Below are positions 35,001-47,280 of a DNA stretch of 64,000 nucleotides, piece by piece. Under the pieces are notes generated by a model. That model was given only the letters and a program-made list of their open reading frames with translations, did not search any database and was not told the origin of the DNA. The stretch covers positions 135,298,370 through 135,362,369 of the forward strand of contig OZ023263.1 in the NCBI GenBank assembly GCA_964006375.1. Reading direction: 5' to 3'. Each line of letters starts with the position of its first letter. Position 1 is the first letter of the stretch. The stretch comes from Tillus elongatus. Taxonomy: Eukaryota; Arthropoda; Insecta; Coleoptera; Cleridae. The position numbers were made by a program, and so were the translations under genes.

Positions 35001-36940
35001 AGTTATTTAACTTAGGATACTTTCAGATTCCATTGAAATATATTTCGTAACTGATAAGTCGAAGGTCAGTCCGTTGAAAAAAGTGTCTCTTCCCAGGCTA
35101 TAATTATGTGCAGCTTTACTGCTTTCTGAATTGGTAAACGCAATTTTACGTGCCTTTGCATTAGTCCATAGAGATTATAAACTCTTCACTTGTTCAGATT
35201 CAAAAGTGGCTCTTAACTGGCTCTCTTCTCCCTCTCACCGGTGGAAGACCTTTGTCGCGAATAGGGTCGCGCAAATTCAGGAACTCGTTTCTCCTCATTG
35301 CTGGTGATACATCCTGTCGTTACAAAACTCTGCTGGCTGTTCCAGTAGTCCTACGCAGCTAGTTGCACATCCTTTATGATGGACTGGACCTGCCTGGCTA
35401 TGTATGACTTCTGAACATTGGCCAGAGCAAAGCATCTCTCAGGAACATAGTACCAAATCTTCCATGAGGAAGTGAAAAATTCGTTGTCTGTTTTGGTAAC
35501 AGATGACTTCTTCTCATTGATTGGTAGATTATCCTCAATGTCTAAGTTGCAACGTGTAATCTGCTACTGCCTGAGATTTGCTTCATATTGGCACAAGAAA
35601 AAGGTGGGTGAGAAGTTTACTCATCTGGAACTGCAAGATGCGTTATTGAGACTGATAAAGTTAGTGCAGCATTTTGTGTTTAAATCAGACATGGAATTGT
35701 TGCCACAAAATAAAAATTATTCAAAGAGTATTAGGAAACTTAATGCATTTCTTGATGATAAATATATTTTAAGGGTTGGTGGTAGATTGAGAAATTCTTT
35801 ATTGAATTTTGATGCTAAGCATCCTATTTTGCTCCCAAGAAAACATGCACTGACTGTTCTTATCATTGAATACTATCATAAATCCTACTTACATCTTGGT
35901 TTTTACAGCTTGCATTTTTTGCTTCGACGGCAGTTTTGGATATTATCTCCTCACCGTGCGATTAAATCTGTGTTGTCAAAATGTCACACATGTTTTAGGG
36001 TAAACCCGCCTGTCATATATCCACTTATGGGTAATTTGCCTTCCTCTCGATTATCAGAAATAAAGGCTTTTAAATTTGTGGTGTTGATTTCCGCGGCCCC
36101 TTCACTATTAGCATGAATAAAGGCCGGGGTGCAAAAACTTTGAAATCTTATCTTTGCCTTTTTGTATGTTTCACCACTAAGGCTGTTCACCTGGAACTCG
36201 CTTCGGATCTCTCCACTGAAGCGTTTCTGGTCGCTTTTCGTCAGTCTGTGTCTCGTCGAGGAAATTGTGTTAGAATTCACCATGACTGTGGTAAAAATTT
36301 CGTCGGTGCCAGCAGATATCTTTTTGATTGTATGAAATCTGCAGTGGAAATGGCATATTTTGAATGGCATTTTAATCCACCCTTCGCTCCACATATGGGT
36401 GGTTTATGGGAAGCTGAGATAAAGTCTGTTAAATCTCATTTAATTCGAATTATAGGTGATCAAACTCTTACTTTCGAAGAATTGTCGATGGTTTTCACAC
36501 AAATTGAAGCTGTTCTGAACTCTAGTTCTCTTTGTAGTTTAAGCTCCGACCCCAATGATTTAACTGCTCTTTCCCCTCGCATTTTTTAAACTTAGAACCC
36601 TTGGGTTCCTTCATTGAACATGACTTGTCGGATTTGAGTATGTCTTGCTTGTCACGGTGGCAACGTTTCTCTGCTTTCCAACAGATTTTGGCGACGTTGG
36701 AGTCACGAATAGCTTAATACCTTGCAGCAGCGGAATAAGTGGGGATTCAGAAGCAAACCCCGTGAGAGTTGGTACTCTTGTTTTAATTAAAGATGAGTTG
36801 TCACCACCTCTGCGATGGCGTATGGCACGTGTCATCTCAGTCCATCCAGGAGCAGACGGTATCATTCGCGTAGTTACCGTGAAAACGGTGTTGGGAGAGT
36901 TGAAACGGCCACTTACTAAACTGTTGCCAAATCAGTGGGG
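32034..36940 (+). pseudogene. pol: Bel/Pao B gag-pol (multiply broken)
   Basis: Follows element A colinearly from gag (32039-32514) through Cys/His clusters (32742-33150), protease (Asp-Ser-Gly at about 33386-33400), RT (33952-34890), RNase H, integrase (35472-36589) and the C-terminal DUF5641-like domain. In the RT active loop, A's Tyr-Val-Asp-Asp reads Ser-Ile-Asn-Asp near 34530. In the integrase, the first Asp block is shifted and His-Ser-Asp reads His-His-Asp near 36278. Stops and indels are scattered through the gene. Confidence 0.9.
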
Positions 36941-36972
36941 TAGAGTAAAATGGTATTTTACAGGGCACGGAA

Positions 36973-37494
36973 TGTTCAAGAATGTAATAATTATTTTTAT
37001 TTTTTACTTATTTATGTTTTATTTCTATTTTATTTGTATTTGGTTATTATTAGCAGACTATGATGTTTAGTTTGCTTTCATTCCATGCTGCTCTGCGGGA
37101 ATTAATTTTCCGCATATATCTATTATGCATTTCTCGATGGTTTGGTACACTGTGCATGTGTGCGATCACATTTTGCGAAGTTTTGTTTTTTTCAGAAAAG
37201 GGAGTAGAGTTTTTGATGTCAACCAGAAAACACGTCCGTGAGTTACCCGTGCTTGGACGATTAGCTAATAACCCATGTTCGCATGAGTTAACATACATTA
37301 TCCACACCTTCAGTTTTAGTGGGCTTCAATAGCAAGACTGAAGAAGTTGCCGGTAAATATACGAACAAAAGCAATGTTCCAACAGTTATCTACATAAGAG
37401 AACGCCAAAAATCGTAAGTGCTATGATATTTATATGCGGCTGGAATATCCTGTGAATTTCTATTACAGCACCTATCGAACGACAGTTGATAATA
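36973..37494 (+). repeat. 3' LTR of Bel/Pao B, left part
   Basis: Begins TGTTCAAGAATG like A's LTR and aligns with it, with several small deletions, up to gacagttgataata, where a pogo-like element starts. The remaining end is at 46270-46305. Confidence 0.9.
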
Positions 37495-37785
37495 GGGGAG
37501 AATATTCCACAGTAAAACATGTTCCATAGTGAAACATTCTAGTTTAAAATGTAACGCGCAGGTATACAACTACCGCCATCTCATGAATAATAGTTAACTA
37601 ACATTCTCACTTTTTGAACGAAACTGCAGTATCCCACAGGCCGTACTTAAGTGGGTACAACAGATCAGTTCTCAAGAAGATGTTAAAGTTACTGTTTACC
37701 CGACTTTCTAAAAGTGAATATTAGTTTGGAAGTGTATATTATTGTGTCATTATTAGTGCAGCGGAACGCGTTGATACTGTACAAT

Positions 37786-37969
37786 GTAAGTAGGCTTTTA
37801 AATGTCTCTAATTATTTCATGTTCATTTGTAGCGATTTTTTTTTGTTCGAGGTTATGCATGGTCCACAGTGAAACAGTTATGTTTGACTGTGGACCAGCA
37901 TGTTTTAGTCTGCCCATATGTGTTTCACTGTGCCTCATGCATTTTCTTACATCTATTTCGTTGCTGCAG
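37786..37969 (+). other. Probable 5'-UTR intron of pogo-like transposase 2
   Basis: Donor gtaagtagg at 37786 and a pyrimidine-rich acceptor ...ttgctgcag ending at 37969 bracket 184 bases. The transposase ATG is the first codon after the acceptor. The intron contains a perfect-looking inverted motif, ggtccacagt / actgtggacc (about 37859-37894). Inferred from splice signals only. Confidence 0.55.
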
Positions 37970-39122
37970 ATGGCAAGAAATCGTTCACGGAAGACTGCTA
38001 TTGGTTTAACCCCCGCAGATGTGATGCAAAACGCTATAAACCTGTATAATAGTGGCATATCCTTAAGAAAAGTTTCTGAACATACAGGTGTTCCTTTTGC
38101 TACACTTTTCCATTATGCAAAAAAACAAAAAGAAAATCCTCTTGAACAAATAAGGCTTACACCTAAATACAATTCCAGACAAATTTTTGATAATGACCAA
38201 GAGAAAGAATTGGTAAAATATATTCTCACTATGTCAAGAATGGGTTATGGATTGACAGTAACGGAATGCAGGAAATTGGCGTACGAAATGGCAGTACGAA
38301 ATCAAATACAAATTCCCAAAAATGGAAAAAAAAAATTGTCAGGTTTGGAGTGGTTTAGGGGTTTTAAGAAACACCATTCTCATATTAGTATTCATTCTCC
38401 TGAGGCATGACATCATTTAATCCACATAATGTGTCGACATTCTTTACCAAATTGGAGACGATTCCCGAAGTGAAAACTTTTCTGATGGTTCAAGAGTTTT
38501 CAATTTAGATGAAACATCAACCACAACTGTCCAGAATCCAAAAAAAATAATTGCAGGAAAAGGGATTAAACAGGCGAATAAGTGCACCAGCGGTGAAAGA
38601 GGGCAGAATGTGACCACAAGCTGCCTAATGAATGCTTTGGGAACAGCTTTACCACCGGTGATGATTTTTCCACGCAAGCATTTTAAAATTCATATGGTTA
38701 ATGGTGCTCCTTTTGGTACGTTAGGCCTTGCCACTACTTCTGGGTGGATGTGTTCTGAAATATTTCCTCTAGTTCTCGATCATTTTATCAAATTTCCATC
38801 GTCGAGCAAAGAAAATCCTACGCTATTGATCATGGATAATCATGAGAGTGATATTTCTCTAGCTACTCGAGAGAACGGTGTTACAATACTAACACTACTA
38901 CCCCATTGTAGTCACATATTACAATCTTTAGATGTTAGTGTTTTTGCCTCTTTCAAAGCTCATTACAATTCCGCAGTAGATAGTTGGCTTCTTCCTCATC
39001 CAGGGATGCCAATGACTATATATCAAGTTGCTGAATGCGTTGGAGCTGCTTTTGATCGATCTATGACGCCAAGTAGCATAAAATTAGGTTTAAATATAAA
39101 GTCGCGCGCTACACTAACATAA
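37970..39122 (+). pseudogene. Pogo-like transposase 2, N-terminal and catalytic parts (broken)
   Basis: Starting at the ATG after the likely intron, residues 1-147 hold a helix-turn-helix (Leu-Arg-Lys-Val-Ser-Glu-His-Thr-Gly-Val-Pro) and a CENP-B-type region with Gly-Leu-Glu-Trp-Phe, ending at a stop near 38408. The catalytic part resumes at 38610 with Ile-Met-Asp-Asn-His-Glu-Ser (second Asp) and Leu-Gln-Ser-Leu-Asp-Val (third Asp), and is cut off by the 5' LTR of Bel/Pao C near 39100. The tail is at 45464-45721. Confidence 0.82.
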
Positions 39123-39487
39123 AGTAGGTGTTGCCAATGGTTTCCGCCAGAAGACCATAGAGGGGGAATAAGAATGGGAGAGAGGAAAGAGAAGTTGTAT
39201 TCCTCTGCCACTTGGTTTTGAGTTCTTGAAGGGGCAAGAGGTCTCGAGAAATCGAATTGCTTTCAACTTGTTGAAGAGGCACGAGGTCTCTAAATATCCA
39301 TTTTGTTTGTAAGTCCTTTAAGAGATAAGAGGTCTCTAAAGGTTTTGTGTGTGAAGACAGAAAAAACGAAGCTTATGTTCCTACACAATTGGGGAAATAA
39401 AGGTAGGTGACTTTACTTATTGTCAGTGCCCTATTTGTTCTTTTTTTTTTGTCATTCATTGAAAAATAAATGCACGTGGTATTTACA
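39100..39487 (+). repeat. 5' LTR of Bel/Pao C
   Basis: Starts with agtcgcgcgc (the usual first T changed) and ends GGTATTTACA. The next bases hold the primer-binding site. Confidence 0.9.
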
Positions 39488-39489
39488 TT

Positions 39490-39506
39490 TGGCCCATCGA
39501 CCAGAT
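39490..39506 (+). other. Primer-binding site of Bel/Pao C
   Basis: TGGCCCATCGACCAGA begins two bases after the LTR, where a tRNA 3' end would pair. It differs from A's site, another sign of a separate family. Confidence 0.6.
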
Positions 39507-39746
39507 TTTTTGTTGATTGTTGTGTTTTGTTAGATTATTAATTGTTGATACAGTCCATTTTGAATTATCTTTACTTGTTTCTTTTTAGTAAAGTTAATTT
39601 CTAATTGTTAATTGCGGTGTTAAGTCCTTAAATTTCTAGGTGATGTTATTGCTTGTATATAACTACAGACTCAAATTGCATATTGTGGATTACATCGCGT
39701 TTAGTAGTTGTTTAAATCGCGTTTAGGAATTTTTTTGCATTGAACA

Positions 39747-42700
39747 ATGGAGTTGGATCAACTAAAAAATAGGCGCAAAAGCGTTTGTAAACGAGTCGAA
39801 GCCATATTGCACGTGGCTCAACAGGTCAAAATAGACACAGTAGTGGATTTAAATAAGTTTAATAGATTTGAGGTTCGTTTTGAGGCGTTAAATGAATTGG
39901 TCAATCTATTTAATTCATTGCATTTGGACATAGTGTCGGTAGTTGATCGATCAGAGTTAGAGAGCGAGCATGAAATGCAGGACAAATTTGATGAACTGCA
40001 ATACTCGATAAAAACTATCGATCGAGAACTGAGAGGTTTAAATGCAAATAAAGTCGCTGAGAATCGAGCTCGTTCCGTTTTTCACAGTAGTTCGAATGCA
40101 TCGAGTCGAGCGTCGAGTAAGTCGCAATGTTCTGTTAAATCGTCAAACTCTTGATCTGTCAGTGAAAAGGAAGTAACAAACGCAAACACGATTATGTCAA
40201 CTTCAAACAGACATTTGAGGTTACCAAAAATCGAAATGCCAAAATTTGATGGAAATTGGAAAAACTGGCCAACTTTTATGATCTGTTTACAACAATGATT
40301 CATGAGAACGAATCATTGTCAGATATTGAAAAGTTTCAATATTTGAGTGCTTCGCTGGTAAAGGGTGCAGCTGGCCTAATCAAAAATTTACCGCTAACAG
40401 GAAGCAATTATGGGATTGCATTCAAGTCTCTGGTGTCAAGGTATCACAACACCCGGGTTTTGTTGACCAACTATTGGCAGGCTATTGTGCAGGCCCCAAA
40501 AGCAAGTAGTGAATCTGTTTCTTCTCTAAGAACGTTGTTGTCTGTGTTCAGTGAAAATTTTGTTGTTTGTGTTGGGAAGCGTTGAAGCAGTTTGACCATG
40601 ACATGTGGGATTTCAGTAAATTCAATATGTTGCTGCAAAAGGTGGATATGAGTATTAAGCAAAAATTTGAGCTTGAGTTTTGCGAATCAGACATTCCCAG
40701 TTTTAGTAGTTTATGTAGATTCTTGAAAAAACAGTGTACAGCAATGGAAACAACTGCCTTAACTTCAAATTATGTGACTAATAGAAGGCAGCATATTTCA
40801 TCAACCACTGCTAGGCCCGCTTCGTCCTTTGTTATCAGCACAAAGCTTGTATGTGCTTATTGTATGGAGGATCACCCTATGCTTAAGGGTGATGGGTTTT
40901 TATCTTTATTCTCTCATAAACGTTATATGTTCGCAAAAAAGAATAATCTTTGTTTCAACTGTTTATCAAACTCGTATGCCAGCAGGGATTGCAAGTCATC
41001 AAGTAGTTGTATATGTAATAAACACCATCATACATTATTGCATTTCCCAAAAGCACCAGCATCAGGAGATGAGAATGACTCAAACAAGTCATCTGTTGAA
41101 GAGCTACAAAGTGCAGAGCAATTGTGTGTGTTGGCAAGTGTGGTTAAAAGGGAACAGTCCATGTTACTAGCAACTATAATGCTGTTAGTACGAGATAGAA
41201 ATGGAAAGTTTAGGAGATGTCGAGCTCTCCTTGATTGTGCTAGTGAGGTTAATTTCATTTCGCAGCAGTGTGTTGAAGAACTGGGGCTCAGCACCTCATC
41301 TCGGTCGGTGATGGTTCAAGCCTTGAACCAAATGAGCTCGCTTGCCAGCCAAGGCACTCTAAAATGTCGAGTAGAGTCCATTTATGAGCCAACAAATTTA
41401 GAGTTGGACATGATTGTAATTCCGAACATTTGTTCCAAGATCCCTTCTGCTAATATTGAGCAGTGCCACTGGCAACATATTCAGAACCTAGAGTTGGCAG
41501 ATTCAGAGTTTGGTATACCAGGGGACATTGAAATTTTGTTGGGTACTGACGTTTATGCTCATGTTGTTAGACCTGGAATAAAACGAGGGTCTCGAGGTGC
41601 ACCAGTGGCCATCAATACTGTTTTTGGTTGGGTGCCTATGGGCAGGGTACAACAATCCAATTATCTTTCTGTTGTGAATAGTTTATGCACGTTAGTTGGC
41701 TTGGATCATACTTTGAAACAGTTTTGGTGCTTGGAACAGGTACCACAAGGTTCAGTTATGTCTCCTGAAGATAAAAAATGTAAGGAAATCTTCAAGAAGA
41801 CTCAGTGCTGGGAGATATATTTTAAATATGTCCTTTCGTGAGGGTACTCCGTGTTTAGGAGAATCCTTCAGTGTTGCGTTGAGGCGGTTTTACTCCCTAG
41901 AAGCACGTCTTAGTAGGGATCCAGAGTTGCACAAAGCCTATTCGGAGTTTATCAGGGATTATTATGAGTCCGGCCATATGTCACTGGTATTAGATGTAGC
42001 TGTAGAACCATCTGATGCATACTACATCATTGTGTGTTACGTCCTCACAGCCTTTCGACCAAACTACGTGTGGTATTCGATGCTAGTTCTAAAACTACGA
42101 ATGGTGTATCTCTGAACGATACTTTGTTAGTAGAAGCGAAGTTGCAGACAGATATTGCCACTGTGCTGTTGAAATTTCGCTCAAACAACATTGCATTTAC
42201 TGCTGACATTCGTCAAATGTATCAGATAATCACAGGGACTATCAAAGAATTCTCTGGAGGTTATCAAAAGAGGAACCTGTACAGAAATATCGCCTTAATA
42301 CTGTGACATATGGGGTCTCGTCAAGCCCACACATGGCACTCAGAACAATTATGCAGCTTTGTGATGATGAGGAATCATCTTTTCCATTGGCAGCAAAGCT
42401 AGTTCGGTCCGATCTCTATGTGGATGATGTAGTCAGTGGAGCCGACTCATTTACAGATGCTTTTGAGTTACAAAGACAATTAATTGGGTTGTTTGCTAGG
42501 GGGGTTTTGAATTGAAGAAATGGGCCAGCAATAATTCGAAACTGTTGTCCACAGTATCAGCTGATAGTCAGCAACCTCGTATGTTAGGCTTAAATGATCC
42601 ATCAGTGTTGAAAATGTTAGGATTGCAGTGGTGTCCCATAAGTGTAATGTTGAACCTATTGATCGTCTGTGCACCAAACTAAATCTTCTTTCGGAATTGG

Positions 42701-44823
42701 CAAGAATTTATGACCCCCTGGGTTTTTTGTTTCCAGTTACCTTGTTGGCGAAGTATCTTATGCAGTGCTTGTGGGAGCAAAAGGTTGGATGGGATGATGA
42801 GCCATCAAAGGATATTGTTGTTCAGTGGTTTCAGTATAAATCACAACTCAGTGCGATAGCAACTTTATCAATTTCTAGAGGTGTAAAACAGGACAATATC
42901 ATCAGTACATAACTCCATGGGTTCTGTGATGCATCGGAGCGAGAGTATGTTGCAGTTGTTTATTTAAGATAAGTATCAGAGGACGGTCATGTTTGGATTA
43001 ATTTTCTGTGTGCCAAGTTCAAGGTATCACCTTTTAAAAATACTATCGATTCCACGTCTTGAATTGTGTGGGTGTTTATTGTTGGCAAAACTTCTAGAAT
43101 TTGTGTGTCAGGTGTATGAAAGTCGTTTTGAGTTTAACTCGATATATGCTTGGTCCGACTTTATGGTAGCACTTGCATGGGTAAAATCATCTTCCAATAG
43201 GTGGAAGACCTTTATTGGGAATCGAACAGCAAGCATGCAAGAGAAGATTCCTCCAAAGTCATGGCATCACATAAGTGGACAAGAAAACCCAGCTGATTGT
43301 GCATCTAGAGGCATGTTACCTTCTGGGTTTTGTGAGCATCCTCTATGGTGGGCGGGGGCCCGCTTGGCTGAAATTGGCGAAAGAAAATTGGCCCAAGTCG
43401 TTGCATTTTGAGCAGCCAGAAGAGTGCCTGGTAGAGCAATGAACTCTCCCCGTACTAATTACTTTGGCAAATGCAGAGTGGCTCAGTACACTTTTGAATC
43501 GTTTTTCACATCTACGAAAAATTTAGGGTGTTGTTGTATATTGTCAACGGTTTGTACGAAATTGTAGGGTGTCTCCATCTGACCGAACCAACGCGTCTCC
43601 GACAGCCACCGAATTACAGGAGGCGCTTCATATGCTTATCAAATGTGTTCAAGGTGAAGTATTTCAAAGGGAAATAGCATCATTAGTTCAAGGTAAGAGG
43701 TGTGCGAGGGCAATAAATAAGTTGGCCCCCTTTCTGGATACAGAGGGTATCATCGCACACACACACCATGTCATCTTGGTCCTCTCACATTGCTTCATTT
43801 GCTTTCAGAACAGCTTTGGATTTTGTCCCCTCGGAGAGCTATTCATCATGTTTTGTCAAGGTGCTATCGTTGCTTTCGAGTGAACCCTACTCCCATGGCA
43901 CCGGTGATGTCTGATTTGCCAGTTGCAAGGGTTTCTCAGTTAAAGCCGTTTTCACATAGCGAAGTTGATTTTGCAGGTCCAGTTTTTGTGACACAGGGCA
44001 GATATCGAGGTGTCCGGAAGGTTAAGGCCTATATTTGTTTATTTGTGTGCATGGCAACGAAAGTCCTCCATTTGGAATTAGTGTCTGATCTTTCAGCTGA
44101 AGCCCTCTTGGCAGCTCTTCGGAGGTTTGTGGCTCGCAGAGGAAGATGTGACAATTTGTATAGCGATCAAGGTACCAACTTGGTCGGCTCAAATAAACAG
44201 CTCTTAAACTATGCCAAAGGGGCAGCAGATGCTTGTACCATTAAGTGGCATTTCAACCCCCCATACGCCCCGCATTTTGAGGCCTTTGGGAGGCAGGAGT
44301 GCGCTCAGTCAAGAGTCATTTGCGAAGGGTGATTGGTTTGCAGATTCTGACCTTTGAGGAGATGTCCACTTTCTTGCTCAAGTGGAATCAGTTTTGAATT
44401 CTCGACCATTGTGTAGTGCGAGTACCGATCCAAATGATCTGTTAGCCCTATCCCCAGGGCATTTTCTCACATTGGAACCATTAGGTGCTCCTCCTGATGC
44501 TGATTTGACTTCGTTAAATGTGAATCGCTTGTCACGTTGGCAGCTGGTGCAAAGGCTCTACCAGGATTTTTGGCGCCGCTGGAAGAACGAATACCTGCAT
44601 ACACTGCAGCAGCGTAGTAAGTGGGATACTGTGCAAACATCCCCCCCGATCGAAGCTTTAGTTGTGATTAAAGATGAGACTTCTCACCTCTTGTTTGGAA
44701 GCTCGGGCGCATTACGCAACTATATCCGGGCCGTGATGGTATAGCTCGGGTAGCTCAAGTCCGCACTAGTAGTGGAAATTTCGATAGGCCTCTGACAAAA
44801 TTATGTCTGTTGCCATCACAGTA
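39747..44823 (+). pseudogene. pol: Bel/Pao C gag-pol (broken)
   Basis: Pieces in order: gag N-terminus from ATG 39747 to a stop at 40154; DUF1759-like part 40256-40585; Cys/His clusters and protease (Leu-Asp-Cys-Ala-Ser near 41230, where the usual Gly is Ala) in 40567-41841; RT 41828-42515 with Tyr-Val-Asp-Asp near 42418; RNase H region 42628-43411; integrase 43569-44332; C-terminal domain 44382-44744. Comparison with intact element D shows frameshifts near 42040, 42230, 42510 and 43770 and several stops. Confidence 0.9.
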
Positions 44824-45004
44824 ATACGTCCGCCTTGAAATTTTGTTCTACAGTTATAAAACCAATAGCTTTAGTTTTTTTTGTGCTTATTGTAAATTTT
44901 GTTTTGTTTGTTTATTTGAGAAACAACATAGTTATGAAAATAAATCCTTATTTTGATGGGCGGAATATTCATAATTGTCGTTATGTCACCCTTTTAAATT
45001 CAAA

Positions 45005-45393
45005 TGCCGCGCGCTACACTGACATAAAGTAGGTGTTGCCAATGGTTTCCGCCAGAAGACCAGAGAGGGGGAAGAAGAATGAGAGAGAGGAAAGAGAAGT
45101 TGTATTCCTCTGCCACTTGGTTTTGAGTTCTTGAAGAGGCAAGAGGTCTTAAGAAATCGAATTGCTTTCAACTTGTTGAAGAGACACAAGGTCTCTAAAT
45201 ATCCATTTTGTTTGTAAGTCATTTAGGAGACAAGAGATCTCTAAAGGTTTTGTGTGTGAAGACAGAAAAAACTAAGCTTATGTTCCTGCACAATTGGGGA
45301 AATAAAGGTAGGTGACTTTACTTATTGTCAGTGCACTATTTGTTCTTTTTTTTGTTGTCATTCATTGTAAAATAAATGCACGTGGTATTTACA
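45005..45393 (+). repeat. 3' LTR of Bel/Pao C
   Basis: Starts TGCCGCGCGC and ends GGTATTTACA, then pogo-like sequence resumes (acccccgaaaaa). Confidence 0.9.
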
Positions 45394-46267
45394 ACCCCCG
45401 AAAAAAATATGATAGAGGAGAAAGAACAAAACAAGAATAAAACAAAAATCAAAAATCAAAGCTGTGGAGAACACTAAACGCAAACTGGTGGAATCATCTG
45501 ATGAAAATGATGAAGTAATGTCCCTTCACTCAGAAACGGAGGACTGGATTCCTGAAGTTCATCCAAATGGTTTTGAAGACCTTGTGCACTCCCCAGAGGT
45601 TGAAGATTTTGTACTCGTATTGTTTAAAATTAAAGAAAAATGCTTGGAAAAAGTTTATTACATTAGACAAGTCTTAGGAGGTGCAGATGAAAATGGTGAC
45701 ATAGAAGTTACTTTTTTTTAGGAAGCATCAAAAGATAGCTGACACATTTGTTTTGCCAATAGTACCTGATATCTGGACCGTCGCTGAAAGTGTGATTAAA
45801 ATGATCCTGCCAAAACGAAATAAACATGGAAAAACCAAATGTCAGGTGGATTTGATTTCGTTTGAAATAAGTTTTAACAACATTGAAGTATGTTAACAAT
45901 GTTAATCAGGACTGTTTATATGTCTATTTGAAATATTACATTTTTTTATATCTGGACTGATTAATTCTAGTTTGATTTTGTTTATTTTCATTTTTATTTC
46001 AGTCTAGAATGCTGTTTGTATGTTTGTCACGAATAAAACTTAAATGTTTCCTATTTTTCAATGTTTTCAATAGTACGCCACATAGGTTCCACAGTGAAAC
46101 AAAAAACATTATTAAAAAAATCATTTTTAAAGAAAAATGGTATTTACTTTAATTTTTTATGATCTGTATTGACGTTAAATGTATACTTGTCAAATTTATT
46201 GGCCCAAACCTCATTTTTAAGGTCAGTCATATTTTTTGCACATAAAAATTAGAAAACTGTTTCACCC
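45394..46267 (+). pseudogene. C-terminal tail of pogo-like transposase 2 and element right end
   Basis: An acidic frame at 45464-45721 ends with Asp-Phe-Val-Leu-Val and Tyr-Tyr-Ile-Arg-Gln-Val-Leu, followed in the next frame by Arg-Lys-His-Gln-Lys. The same C-terminal pattern (acidic stretch, Leu-Val-Lys-Phe-Ala, Tyr-Tyr-Ile-Gly) closes pogo-like transposase 1, supporting the assignment. The rest to 46267 is AT-rich with cacagtgaaac motifs near the right end. Confidence 0.75.
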
Positions 46268-46269
46268 TA

Positions 46270-46305
46270 CAATTTTTCAATTGCGTTTAATTACAGTCAC
46301 TCTCA
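46270..46305 (+). repeat. 3' LTR of Bel/Pao B, right remainder
   Basis: tttcaattgcgtttaattac and cagtcactctca match the last bases of A's LTR, completing the LTR begun at 36973. Confidence 0.88.
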
Positions 46306-46324
46306 TTAAGTATTTATTATTAAA

Positions 46325-47280
46325 AGGGTGGTTGGGCAAAGAAATGTTTGCTGATATTGTAGAAACCTTAGGCGATAAATGTATTTTATATGCTACTATT
46401 AAAAACTGCTGAATTTAAAAGGGGACGATTAAGTCTCAAATATGGCCAATAATTTATGTTTCACCCAAGAAAACATTATTTCTGTACATGAAATGATCTT
46501 AGAATATCGACAAATTGGGCTGAAACATTGCACATTTGTCACCTTGTTCATCACGACTTTGAAATGAAAAATCTTTTCTAAACTGGATTCTGAAATGCTT
46601 AAATGCTGATCAGAAGCGCGATCCTTTGATAATATCAAAGGAAATGTGCCACTATTTTGAAAACTCCTCAAACTTTTAGGTCGCCTTGCACTGTAGAGGA
46701 AACATGGGTCCAATACTATGATCCAGAGACTAAAGAGCATTCAAAAGAGTGAAAGGATTCCGGTTCTCCACAACTCAAAAAATTCCATGTTTAAAAATCA
46801 ACTGGCAAGGTTCTTGCTTTAATTTTCTGGGACAAAGATGGGATAATTCTAATAGATTTTCTGGAACAAGGTAGAACTATAATGGGAGTTTACTATAGTG
46901 AGCTGTTAACTGAATTACAGTAGAAAATTGTGCAAAATGCCACAGAAAATTGGCCAATGGTGTGCTCTTTTTACAAGACATGCTCCTGCTCAGAGGTCAT
47001 GTATTGCAGTGTAAATAGTTAATAAAATTGGTTCTGAATTAGTTGACCATCCGCCCTAGTCTCCAGAGTTAGCATCACTAGACCATTATTTATTCCCAAA
47101 GTCCCAAAAAAACATTTAAAATGTAAACAATTTTTGACAAACAATGACGAAGTTATATGTGCTGTTCAGGTGTGGTTTGAAGACCAAGATAAATAATATT
47201 TTAAGGGGTTAGAAATGCTTTATGAAAGTTCTGTTAAATGTGCAAGTCTTAAAGAGATTATGTTAAATGAATAAAATTTT
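46325..47280 (+). pseudogene. Mariner transposase fossil
   Basis: In-order peptides of a mariner transposase appear in changing frames: Glu-Thr-Trp-Val-Gln-Tyr-Tyr-Asp near 46708, Ile-Leu-Ile-Asp-Phe-Leu-Glu-Gln-Gly near 46845 and Ser-Pro-Glu-Leu-Ala-Ser-Leu-Asp-His-Tyr-Leu-Phe near 47060. The family is different from the mariner at 17584-19827. Stops are frequent. Termini were not located. Confidence 0.72.

Larger units (their letters stand above)
39100..45393 (+). mobile_element. Bel/Pao LTR retrotransposon C, inside pogo-like transposon 2
   Basis: LTRs of about 388 bp at 39100-39487 and 45005-45393 differ at roughly 20 positions, so the insertion is clearly older than A's. The family is distinct from A/B and the same as element D (LTR start TGTCGCGCGCTACACT). 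The internal region holds gag-pol with many breaks. I see no convincing target-site duplication, and some pogo sequence may have been lost at the site. Confidence 0.92.
37495..46267 (+). mobile_element. Pogo-like DNA transposon 2 inside the LTR of Bel/Pao B
   Basis: Insertion is seen by comparing B's LTR with A's: extra sequence starts GGGGAGAATATTCC at 37495 and ends ...GTTTCACCC at 46267, with TA on both sides (37493-37494 and 46268-46269). The ends match each other only weakly, though cacagtgaaac motifs recur near both (for example 37510, 37870, 46090). It carries a broken pogo-type transposase. Most of its 8.8 kb is Bel/Pao C, inserted in that gene. Confidence 0.85.

Noticed and set aside
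40955..41294. Minus-strand frames opposite gag of Bel/Pao C
   Set aside because: Shadows of the coding strand without recognisable features.
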